This document shows positions 16,457 through 23,693 of a stretch of DNA of 37,897 bases, piece after piece. Under the pieces are notes generated by a model, which saw only the letters and a program-made list of their open reading frames with translations, was not told the DNA's origin and did no database searches. The number at the start of each line of letters is the position of its first letter. The first letter of the stretch is position 1. A program made the translations under genes and the position numbers. The stretch is from CAUZJO01 sp963580245 (GTDB lineage: Bacteria; Sumerlaeota; Sumerlaeia; MVZB01): positions 1-37,897 of the forward strand of contig CAUZJO010000024.1 in assembly GCA_963580245.1 (NCBI GenBank), written 5' to 3'.

Positions 16457-17626
16457 ATGAAGTCCTATCAGCGCTTGGGTGTTTTGCTGGCGCTTGCCAC
16501 CATCGTGATGACGACGACAGGTTGCCGCTATTTCTCCAATCGATACTACGATTTGCGCGATACGTTCGGGGTCGGCGCGGGTTTTACCCACGAAAACCCC
16601 GTGACCGGTCCGATCCCGCCCAGCCTGGGCCTCTTCGTCAACGTGACCGAGTGGTTCAATCTGGGTTGGCTCTCGTATAACGGCTACTCGGCCGAAATGG
16701 ACCAGCGCGGCACCTTCGTCGGGCCCGAGTATCGGTTCCGCGGCGGGCTGTTCTGGTGGCAGGTCCTTAAACTCAATCAGGACTACGACTACGCGGTCTA
16801 CCGCAATGTGTTCAAGGACCGCGATTTCCTCTGGACCCAGCGCATGCGGTCGCTCGACATGCGTTACAAGGGCCACCCGGCCAAACGGCTAAACTACGAG
16901 CACTGGGCCCATTTCAAGCAGCAGGGTACCGGCCTGTATGCGCGGGGGTACCAGTATTGGGCCCATTCGGGGGTCGAGGTGGCCATCAGTGAACCGTTTA
17001 TCACCCACTTCGGCTTCACCGCCCGCTTGGGTGTCGACATCTCGGAGGTCTCCGATTTCGTGCTGGGTTGGCTCGCGATCGACTTCAAGGGTGACGACCT
17101 GAACGAGGATGAATGGACGGCCCGTTGGGAGGGCGCGCCGACGGAAGAAATCGGTGAGCAGATCGAAGAGGTGGAGGAACTGGAGACGGCGGCCCCCATG
17201 GAGGAGGTCACGGCGATTCCCCCTCCCGAGTCCCACCAGCCCGATGGCCCACGGCCGGGCGACCTGCTGCCCTTCCCCGAGATGAGGGTGATCTACTTCA
17301 ACTATGACCGCCACGGCCTGCGGGCCGATCAGATGGAACGTGTGGACCAAAACCTCCGGTACCTGCTCGACCATCCCGACCAACACGTGCTCGTCGAAGG
17401 GCACTGCGATGAGCGCGGCACGCAGGAGTATAACTTCAACCTGGGTCTGCGGCGCGCCAACGCCGTGCGCGACTACTTCATCAGCAACGGCGTGGACGCC
17501 GGGCGGGTTCAGGTCGTGAGCAAAGGCGAGGAAACCCCCGTCGATCCCGGCCACACCGATGAAGCGTGGGACAAGAACCGGCGCGCCGAGTTCCAACGCG
17601 TCGTCGTCATCAGGCCGATCAACTGA
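16457..17626 (+). CDS. OmpA/Pal-family outer-membrane lipoprotein
   Basis: Taking the ATG at 16457, preceded by GGAGG and GAGGT, the product has 389 residues. A lipoprotein signal ends at C23 (IVMTTTGC). Residues about 25-230 form an aromatic-rich region (TEWFNLGWLSYNGYSAEMDQ, FWWQVLKLNQDYDYAVYRN) unknown to me. A Glu/Pro-rich linker follows, and the last 120 residues are an OmpA-like peptidoglycan-binding domain: VIYFNYDRHGLRADQ, VEGHCDERGTQEYNFNLGLR, RANAVRDYFISNGV and KNRRAEF with the conserved Asp and Arg. It would link the outer membrane to the cell wall as Pal does, but with a long extra N-terminal domain. Confidence 0.85.
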   Translation: MKSYQRLGVLLALATIVMTTTGCRYFSNRYYDLRDTFGVGAGFTHENPVTGPIPPSLGLFVNVTEWFNLGWLSYNGYSAEMDQRGTFVGPEYRFRGGLFWWQVLKLNQDYDYAVYRNVFKDRDFLWTQRMRSLDMRYKGHPAKRLNYEHWAHFKQQGTGLYARGYQYWAHSGVEVAISEPFITHFGFTARLGVDISEVSDFVLGWLAIDFKGDDLNEDEWTARWEGAPTEEIGEQIEEVEELETAAPMEEVTAIPPPESHQPDGPRPGDLLPFPEMRVIYFNYDRHGLRADQMERVDQNLRYLLDHPDQHVLVEGHCDERGTQEYNFNLGLRRANAVRDYFISNGVDAGRVQVVSKGEETPVDPGHTDEAWDKNRRAEFQRVVVIRPIN

Positions 17627-17629
17627 AAC

Positions 17630-17663
17630 GGTCCGCGGAATCGCCGGCCGCGCGCGCGGAACC
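17630..17663. terminator. Stem-loop between convergent genes
   Basis: TCCGCG (17632-17637) pairs with CGCGGA (17655-17660), extended by GG/CC outside an unpaired A. It lies between the OmpA-like stop and the end of otsA. No U-run follows, so it is only a possible bidirectional terminator. Confidence 0.4.
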
Positions 17664-17669
17664 AAAGCT

Positions 17670-19163
17670 TTATCCGTGAATGACCTGGTCGGGTAGGTAG
17701 TCGGTGTAGTCTTTGACCACCGGGAAATCGCCTAGGTCACTGGCGAAAGCCGCCTTCATAAACGTATCGACCCACCAAAAGATATGTTGGCTGCGGACGT
17801 TGCGGCGCAGTCGGCGCATGCGATCTCGCCGTTCGTCGGGGCCCATCGCGCAGGCCTGATGGATGGTGTCGGCGACCTGCTCGATGTCATACGGATTGAC
17901 CAACAGGGCCCCGCGTTGCAACTGGGCCGCCGCCCCCGCGAACTCGCTCAGGATCAACACGCTGTTCTGCTCGATGCTGCACGCGCAGAACTCCTTGGCC
18001 ACCAGGTTCATGCCGTCCTTGAGCGGGGTGATTAGCGCGATCTCGCAGGTGCGATAATAGGCCAGCAGTTCCTCCTGCTCCAGCGAGCGGAAGATGTAAT
18101 GGATCGGCACCCAGCCCCCCTGGGTGAACTGGCCGTTGATCTCGCCCACGAGCTGCTCGATTTCGGTCTTCAGCGCGAAGTACTTCGGGATATCGACCCG
18201 GCTGGGGACAACGACCTGGAGGAAGGTGATCTTGCGGTGCAGGTCGGGGTAGCGCATCAGGGCGTTGCGCATCGCCTTGAGCCGATAGGGCAGCCCCTTG
18301 GTGTAGTCGAGGCGGTCCACGCCCAGGATCAGCGTGCGCTCGGGCAGCCCGGCGTGAATGTTCCATGCTCGGCGCCCCACCTCCTCTTGGTCGGCGCGGG
18401 TGACGAAATCATCGTAGTCGATCCCAATGGGGAAGGCCCCCACGCGCACCTCGCGACCTTCGTACTGGATAATGTGCATCAATCCGCTCGACCGGACCCG
18501 CGCCTCGCCGACCAGGCCCCGCACGCACTGGATGAAGTTGCGCTTGTCGCGGGGGGTCTGAAACCCGATCAGGTCGTAAAGCAGCAGCGCCCGTAGTATG
18601 TCGGCCCGGTGCGGGAGCTTGAGGAAAATATCGATCGAGGGAAACGGGATATGCAAGAAGAAGGCGAGATTCGACGTGACGCTCCGTTCGCGCAACGCCT
18701 TCCCCACGGACATCAAATGGTAATCGTGGATCCAGATGAAGTCTTCTTCCCGGACGTTCTCGATGATGACGTCGGCGTATTTGTGATTGGCCTCCTCGTA
18801 GACCCGGCCGTACTCGGGCTCGAAATTGCACTCCGACAGCAGGTCATGGAACAGGGGCCAGATGATCTCGTTGGAATAGCCGTGATAGAACTTCTCCACC
18901 TGTTCGGCGCTCAGGTTGACGGCCTTCAGGTTGTAGCCCGAGTCGGCCGCGGCGCCTTCGAGGACCCGGTCGATGTCATCGATGGGCGTATCGGTGCCGG
19001 GCCAGCCGATCCACGTGCCGCCGCGATTGCGCAGGACGGGCACCATCGCCGTCACCAAGCCCCCCGATCCCTGACGCAGGCCCAGTGACCCGTCATCCAG
19101 TCGCTTCAGGACGAACGGCAGCCGGTTCGAAACGACGATGAGGCGATGCTTGGTGTTTCCCAT
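17670..19163 (-). CDS. otsA: Trehalose-6-phosphate synthase (GT20)
   Basis: The 497-residue product makes trehalose-6-phosphate from a nucleotide-glucose donor and glucose-6-phosphate, usually for osmotic or desiccation protection. GT20 signatures in order: IVVSNRLPF at the start, GSGGLVTAM, WIGWPG, IIWPLFHDLL, WIHDYHLMSV, FFLHIPFPS, IGFQTP, GVDRLDYTKGLPYRLKAM and LITPLKDGMNLVAKEF. Length is normal for OtsA. The ATG at 19163 is chosen because the conserved start follows it directly; the frame extends 27 bases further. No trehalose-6-phosphate phosphatase gene is adjacent, so the second step is encoded elsewhere. Confidence 0.95.
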   Translation of the reverse strand: MGNTKHRLIVVSNRLPFVLKRLDDGSLGLRQGSGGLVTAMVPVLRNRGGTWIGWPGTDTPIDDIDRVLEGAAADSGYNLKAVNLSAEQVEKFYHGYSNEIIWPLFHDLLSECNFEPEYGRVYEEANHKYADVIIENVREEDFIWIHDYHLMSVGKALRERSVTSNLAFFLHIPFPSIDIFLKLPHRADILRALLLYDLIGFQTPRDKRNFIQCVRGLVGEARVRSSGLMHIIQYEGREVRVGAFPIGIDYDDFVTRADQEEVGRRAWNIHAGLPERTLILGVDRLDYTKGLPYRLKAMRNALMRYPDLHRKITFLQVVVPSRVDIPKYFALKTEIEQLVGEINGQFTQGGWVPIHYIFRSLEQEELLAYYRTCEIALITPLKDGMNLVAKEFCACSIEQNSVLILSEFAGAAAQLQRGALLVNPYDIEQVADTIHQACAMGPDERRDRMRRLRRNVRSQHIFWWVDTFMKAAFASDLGDFPVVKDYTDYLPDQVIHG

Positions 19164-19620
19164 AAGGTGATATTCCCGCCGCGCTCCCAAAGGGCCTCGA
19201 TCCGCGCCGACAACGGATGGACATTTCCGGGCGTGGCCCGATAAGCCGCCTTCAGGGACTTTGACGCCTCCGCCCCCAACCGCTTGCTCCCATATCGAAG
19301 GGACAATGGGGGGATGAGATCAAGACATATATGATAAAGCACCCGGCGTGAAGAAGCCATCCTTTCGAGCAGGGCAAGCCCATCATGCTTCACGACATGG
19401 GCGGATTCGGTTGGTCTGGGCGGGTGGGGAGGCTGGTTGGGATTGGGAGTGGGTTTTGAGCGAATGAACCCCAGATTAAGATATAGAGAGGGGGGAGCAA
19501 GGGCCTGTCCGTTTGTCCCTTTACTCCCCCGCAGTTCGTGGCACCGCCGTTCCCCCTCCGTGGGGTGCGCTACGGGCGCATCAATTCAAATGTGCGCTCC
19601 CGCCCCCATTCGTCCGAGGG
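19164..19620. other. Intergenic region with one strong hairpin
   Basis: It lies upstream of otsA and downstream of the HU gene, both minus strand. An open frame at 19106-19393 overlaps the otsA start and has no recognisable content. The only clear structure is the stem-loop at 19491-19530. Confidence 0.5.
19491..19530 (-). terminator. Probable terminator of the HU gene
   Basis: GGGGGAG (19491-19497) and AAGGG (19499-19503) pair with CCCTT (19517-19521) and CTCCCCC (19524-19530), with a small asymmetric bulge. Read on the minus strand it is followed by a moderately U-rich tract (CTCTCTATATCTT). It lies 90-130 bases beyond the HU stop. Confidence 0.55.
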
Positions 19621-19920
19621 TCACTTACTGGGCGCGATGGCGTCTTTGCAGGCCTTGGCCACGCGGAAACGCAACACGGTCCGGGCCGGGATGCGGATCG
19701 CTTCGCCGGTGGCCGGATTGCGGCCTTTGCGCGCCTTGCGCCGGACCACGACCAGTTTGCCGAGCCCAGGGATGGTGAATCCCAGCTTAGCTTCTTTGTA
19801 AGCGGTCGCTGCCAACAACTCGAGCGTCTCGACCGATTGCTTCTTGCTGAGCCCAACGCGGTCGGCCAGATGAGCGACCAATTGGGCCTTGCTCATCGCC
19901 TTTTTCGCGGTAACCGCCAT
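19621..19920 (-). CDS. HU/IHF-family DNA-binding protein
   Basis: The 99-residue product is a histone-like dimeric protein that bends and compacts DNA. A short basic leader (MAVTAKKAMSKAQ) precedes the helical part (LADRVGLSKKQSVETLELLA), and the beta-arm region carries IPGLGKLVVVRRKARKGRNP with ATGEAIRIPA, the HU signature. The ATG at 19920 is preceded by GGGAAGGGAG at good spacing; the frame extends to 19992 without support. A promoter lies at 19991-20018. Whether it is HU or IHF cannot be decided from sequence alone. Confidence 0.92.
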   Translation of the reverse strand: MAVTAKKAMSKAQLVAHLADRVGLSKKQSVETLELLAATAYKEAKLGFTIPGLGKLVVVRRKARKGRNPATGEAIRIPARTVLRFRVAKACKDAIAPSK

Positions 19921-19990
19921 CACAAACTCCCTTCCCTGATTGAGATGATGATGAGAACGACGTGAGGACTTCACGAAATCCAGGTTGATC

Positions 19991-20018
19991 ATTATGTCCG
20001 CGAAGCGGGAATAGTCAA
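19991..20018 (-). promoter_or_regulatory. Sigma-70-type promoter of the HU gene
   Basis: On the minus strand: TTGACT (20018-20013), a 16-base spacer, then CATAAT (19996-19991). Both boxes match the consensus at five of six positions. The leader to the HU start is about 65 bases. Confidence 0.6.
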
Positions 20019-20093
20019 TGCCCGAAGGGCCTTTTCCCGGTGGTTTTTTTCGTGTCAGGCCGCTTTATTGGGCCGGAAAGGTCAATCCATCCA

Positions 20094-21230
20094 TCACTTT
20101 TGGAAGCGCCCCCCTGATATCAGCATCGAGCGGTCGAAAGGTACGGCATCGCCGAGGTCGGCGGGCCGAGTGGCCGTGATGATCACCTGCATCGCGCCGC
20201 GTAGGCCTCGCAGGACCGCCTCGCGCCGGTCCGGGTCCAGTTCCGAGCCAAAGTCGTCGAGCAGCAGAATGGGGGTATCGCCGATGTCGTGTTCGATCCA
20301 ATCGGCCGCCTCCAGCTTCAGCGTGAGGGCCGCGAGCCGGTGCTGGCCCTGGGAACCAAACCGGCGCAGGTCGTGCCCATCCAGCCGCGCCGAGAAGTCA
20401 TCGCGATGGACGCCCAGTGCGCAGGCGCCCAGCCGCTGGTTATCCTCATGCTGCGCGTGGAGGCGCTCCAAGTATTCTCGCGCCAACGCCCCGGGCTCGA
20501 GTGCGGGGTCCGCCAGATCCAAGGGCAGCTCGCCCAGGGAGTGGTCGTAGATCAATTCGAGCGTCCCGCCGCCGCCGACTCGATTGAACCGCCCCGCGAT
20601 GGCCGGACCCGAGTGGCCAAGGCGCCGCGCCCGGTCCAGCATCACCGCCGCGCCGGCCTCCGCCAGTTGGGCATAGTAGGCCTCGGCCTGCCGCCGCACC
20701 CCCGCCGGCGAGGAGCCGGACTTGAGAATCGCGTTAAGCCGGCGTAGGGCCTGATGGTAGCGTTGCAGGCGGTCCAGGTAGGGCCGGGAGAGCCGGCTGA
20801 GCACCATATCGAGGAACCGGCGGCGCTCGGCCGGGGGTCCCTTGAACAGCCCCACCGCCTGCGGCGTGAACGTGACCAGCGCCCCGCAGGTCCACAAATC
20901 GGCCAAACGGGCCACCCATTGGCCATCTGTGAAGGCCTGTTTCCAGCGCCTTCCCAGCAGCAGGCGCAATCGGCGGCCGCCCCGCGCCGTTTTCAGGTCG
21001 GCCTCGAGCAGGGTGGGGGCGGCCGGGTCTTCCTCGCGGTTCCAGGGCAGGCACTCCCCCTCTCGCCCCGTGCGGAAGGAGCGGCCGGTCAGGGCCATGT
21101 GGACGGCCTCGAGCACATTGGTCTTGCCTTGACCATTGTCGCCCCAGATCAGGTTGAGACCCGGCGCGGGGTCCCAGTCGATCGATTCGATGTTACGAAA
21201 ATGGCGGATACGGATTCGGGTCAGGTGCAA
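20094..21230 (-). CDS. recF: DNA replication and repair protein RecF
   Basis: The 378-residue product is an SMC-like ATPase that helps load RecA at gapped DNA. The N-terminus LTRIRIRHFRNIES is the RecF pattern. Walker A is G30-DNGQGK-T37. The characteristic FTPQAVGLFKGPPAERRRFL and YHQALRRLNAIL follow, then VHRDDFSARLDGHDLRRFGS, SQGQHRLAALTLKLEAADWI and Walker B with D-loop (ILLLDDFGSELD, about 323-332). Length is typical. The start is a TTG at 21230 that gives the expected N-terminus; no strong ribosome binding site precedes it. dnaA, dnaN and gyrB, frequent neighbours, are absent here. Confidence 0.95.
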   Translation of the reverse strand: MHLTRIRIRHFRNIESIDWDPAPGLNLIWGDNGQGKTNVLEAVHMALTGRSFRTGREGECLPWNREEDPAAPTLLEADLKTARGGRRLRLLLGRRWKQAFTDGQWVARLADLWTCGALVTFTPQAVGLFKGPPAERRRFLDMVLSRLSRPYLDRLQRYHQALRRLNAILKSGSSPAGVRRQAEAYYAQLAEAGAAVMLDRARRLGHSGPAIAGRFNRVGGGGTLELIYDHSLGELPLDLADPALEPGALAREYLERLHAQHEDNQRLGACALGVHRDDFSARLDGHDLRRFGSQGQHRLAALTLKLEAADWIEHDIGDTPILLLDDFGSELDPDRREAVLRGLRGAMQVIITATRPADLGDAVPFDRSMLISGGRFQK

Positions 21231-21287
21231 TCGGGGATTCTTTCGTGGACTTCCTCTAATACTTGAACGGTCCCGCCGGATTTTGCA

Positions 21288-22310
21288 ATGGTGGGACGAT
21301 TTAAGAAATCATTACAACAAATCGGGGGATCAGCCGTTATGAATATGAGGAGCTTGGCCCAGAGGCATCCTTCTGGCATGGCGCCGCGCCGGATAGCCCC
21401 AGGCATCATCCCGGCGAGTAATGGAATGGCTGGTATCAACCCCATGGTCGTTTTACAGAAGCAAGTTAGACCGACGTTGGGCGGCGAGGACGCCGTTTCT
21501 CGATCCCGAGGGGCTTTTGGGCCGCGAACGGGCCACCGCGCGCCCCGGCTCCGGTTCGAGGGCCTGGTCTTGATGTTGGCCTGCGCCGCGTTTTGCCCCG
21601 CGGCCGTGGGCGCCGAGGAATCGGATCCGGCCACCGAGAAGTCGCCGACACCCCAGGTCCCGCCAACCCTCGAACTGCTTGGGAGCCTGTATGAGGGGGA
21701 CCAATGGCCCCAGATAAGTCTGGATTTTCTCGACGAGGAAAACGGAACCCCCGCCGAGAGCGACGAGTCCCCCCAGCCGAAACCCAAGGTGAGTTTCGTC
21801 GTGACTCCGCCGCCGGAGGAACTGGTGCGCAATCTCGCTGACTCTCCCACGACCCCGTCCACGACCCCGGCCATCAATCTGGCCAAGCTAACGCCGGCGG
21901 ACTTGCAGCCCAAAACCGACGGCGTGCCCACCAGCAACTCGGCCCGGGCCAACCTGGAGTTGATCGATCTGACGACCCTGATCAAGGACGCGGTGCCCAA
22001 GACTACGCCGTCCTTGGCCTCTTCTTCACCGACCGTTGACCTGCATGACCTCCTCGATCACTCGAAGAACGAGGTTCCGGCGTCGGAGCAAGCCCCACGG
22101 GTCGCCCCCCTGAAGGTGCGGGTCAACTCGGCCGGCCCCATGGAACTGATAGAGAAGCTTCGGCTCGACGCCCGCCGCGCGCGCCTGATCGTCCAATTCC
22201 GCCGCCTCTACGGGGGATTCCGCAACCCGGATGATCTGGCTCAGGTCCAGGGCATCCACGATGAATTGATCGTGCAATGGGAAGAAGAGAACCTGCTCAG
22301 CTTCGAATGA
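21288..22310 (+). CDS. Secreted protein with C-terminal ComEA-like helix-hairpin-helix
   Basis: The frame gives up to 340 residues. A hydrophobic signal-like segment (FEGLVLMLACAAFCPAAVGA) appears only near residues 89-108 after an unusual basic leader, so the true start is unclear; ATGs at 21339, 21378 and 21426 are alternatives. A long Pro/Thr/Ser/Asp-rich region, likely disordered, follows. The last 60 residues (VNSAGPMELIEKLRLDARRA, RLIVQFRRLYGGFRNPDDLA, QVQGIHDEL) fit the ComEA-type helix-hairpin-helix, which binds DNA during uptake in competent bacteria. Nucleic-acid binding outside the cytoplasm is inferred, and no other competence gene is nearby. It is divergent from recF. Confidence 0.65.
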   Translation: MVGRFKKSLQQIGGSAVMNMRSLAQRHPSGMAPRRIAPGIIPASNGMAGINPMVVLQKQVRPTLGGEDAVSRSRGAFGPRTGHRAPRLRFEGLVLMLACAAFCPAAVGAEESDPATEKSPTPQVPPTLELLGSLYEGDQWPQISLDFLDEENGTPAESDESPQPKPKVSFVVTPPPEELVRNLADSPTTPSTTPAINLAKLTPADLQPKTDGVPTSNSARANLELIDLTTLIKDAVPKTTPSLASSSPTVDLHDLLDHSKNEVPASEQAPRVAPLKVRVNSAGPMELIEKLRLDARRARLIVQFRRLYGGFRNPDDLAQVQGIHDELIVQWEEENLLSFE

Positions 22311-22324
22311 GCACCCGCCGCTCA

Positions 22325-22356
22325 GGGCGCATCTCACGGATCCGTGAGATGCAACC
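22325..22356. repeat. 32-bp palindromic intergenic element, copy B
   Basis: Arms GGGCGCATC and GATGCAACC enclose 14 bases. The inner 24 bases (22329-22352) are a perfect palindrome of GCATCTCACGGA and its complement. It lies 15 bases after the stop of the helix-hairpin-helix gene and could act as a terminator stem, but no U-run follows. Confidence 0.6.
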
Positions 22357-22383
22357 CCATGAGCTTTAGTCTGCCGCTTATCG

Positions 22384-22413
22384 TTGACAGTTGACCGCCG
22401 TCGTTGGTAGAAG
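22384..22413 (+). promoter_or_regulatory. Possible promoter of the yajC operon
   Basis: TTGACA (22384-22389), an 18-base spacer, then TAGAAG (22408-22413). It stands 130 bases before yajC and is the only good -35 box in the gap. Confidence 0.4.
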
Positions 22414-22542
22414 ACTAGGCCCTGCTGCCTGCGTGCGAGGGATGCGGCTAGTGCTGTCCGGCGTCCGATTCGGCCGGCGAGGGGACTTTGCGTGGCCGGC
22501 TGTTTTGACGGACGGCCAGGCCCGAATCTGGAGTTAATCGAG

Positions 22543-22917
22543 ATGGATCCAAGGATCACGGAGTGGCTCATGTGGGCCGCTCAGACGCCTGAAGCCCAAC
22601 GACCCGGCTCCATGAAGCCCATGCTCTTCATGATGGGGGGGATCTTCATGCTGGCGTATTTCATGCTGATCCGCCCGCAGAAGCAGGAACAACGCCGCCG
22701 CAAGGAAATGGTTGATACGCTAGGCAAGGGCGACAGCGTCGTCACCTCCGGCGGCATCCACGGGACGATCGAGAGCGTGGACAAGGAGAAGGGGGTCGTG
22801 ACGGTCAACGTGGCGCCCAAGATCAACATGAAGTTCAACCGCGCCGCCGTCTCGACCGTGATCAAGAAGAAAGGCAAACCCAAAGAGGAGACCGAGAAAT
22901 CGGACCAGAAGAGGTAG
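22543..22917 (+). CDS. yajC: Preprotein translocase subunit YajC
   Basis: The 124-residue product has one membrane helix (LFMMGGIFMLAYFMLI) followed by the YajC signature RPQKQEQRRRKEMVDTLGKG, DSVVTSGGIHGTIESVDK and a basic tail. YajC associates with SecDF in the inner membrane and supports Sec-dependent export. The ATG at 22543 is preceded by TGGAG at nine bases; the frame extends upstream to 22492 without support. It heads a run with the HD-domain gene (19 bases later) and secDF, which looks like one operon. Confidence 0.93.
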   Translation: MDPRITEWLMWAAQTPEAQRPGSMKPMLFMMGGIFMLAYFMLIRPQKQEQRRRKEMVDTLGKGDSVVTSGGIHGTIESVDKEKGVVTVNVAPKINMKFNRAAVSTVIKKKGKPKEETEKSDQKR

Positions 22918-22936
22918 AGAACCCTTTGCCCGGGCC

Positions 22937-23662
22937 ATGGATGCGCTCCCAAACCACAACCCGCCGTTGCCGACCGATCCGGTCGGGGAGCTGGACCCCC
23001 ATCGGGTGTCGCCCGAGGCACTGTTTCAAGATGATGAGATCCTTACGCTCATTCACATGGCCGACCGTTACCTGGAGACGATCGGCTATACCGACCACGG
23101 CCTGGCGCACGTCACGCGCGTCAGCGATCGTGCCCGTCGCCTCCTGGAGCAACTGGGCCTGCCCCCGCGCGAGGCCGAGCTGGCCGCCATCGCCGGGATC
23201 CTGCACGATATCGGCAACGTGGTCCATCGCGACGAGCACCCCCAATCCTCGGCGACGATGTCCTTCACGCTATTGGGCCAGCGCGGGATGCCGATCGAGG
23301 AGGTCGCCGTCGTGATCGGAGCGATCGCCAACCACGACGACAAGAACGGCCAGCCGGTCAGCCACGCCGGCGCGGCGCTGATCCTGGCCGATAAGAGCGA
23401 CGTGCTGCGCTCGCGCGTGCGTAATCCGCACATGATCAGCTTCGACATCCACGACCGGGTCAATTACGCGGCCGAGCGTTCGGCCCTGGAGGTGGATCGC
23501 GAGCACCACCTGATTACGCTGAGCTTGGAGATCGACACCAACATAAGCCATGTGATGGAGTATTTCGAGATTTTCATCTCGCGCATGCGCATGTCGCGCA
23601 AGGCGGCCAACTTTCTCAATTGTGATTTCCAATTGATCATCAATAATACACAGGTCTCATAG
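22937..23662 (+). CDS. HD-domain metal-dependent phosphohydrolase
   Basis: The 241-residue cytoplasmic protein carries the HD signature: H58 (GLAHVTRV), H90-D91 (GILHDIGNVVH), further His in NHDDKNGQPVSH, and a later Asp in LADKSDVLRSR. These would hold a divalent metal pair that cleaves phosphoester or nucleotide substrates. The C-terminal third (DRVNYAAERSALEV and LSLEIDTNISHVMEYFEIFI) is not one I know from nucleotidases. It sits between yajC and secDF with small gaps, so it is co-transcribed with Sec genes, though the substrate and any link to export are unknown. Confidence 0.85.
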   Translation: MDALPNHNPPLPTDPVGELDPHRVSPEALFQDDEILTLIHMADRYLETIGYTDHGLAHVTRVSDRARRLLEQLGLPPREAELAAIAGILHDIGNVVHRDEHPQSSATMSFTLLGQRGMPIEEVAVVIGAIANHDDKNGQPVSHAGAALILADKSDVLRSRVRNPHMISFDIHDRVNYAAERSALEVDREHHLITLSLEIDTNISHVMEYFEIFISRMRMSRKAANFLNCDFQLIINNTQVS

Positions 23663-23693
23663 ATGTTAATCGATAAGAGCCACAGGACTTAGC

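Noticed and set aside
19106..19393. 95-codon minus-strand frame before otsA
   Set aside because: It overlaps the start of otsA in another frame and has no recognisable domain or ribosome binding site.
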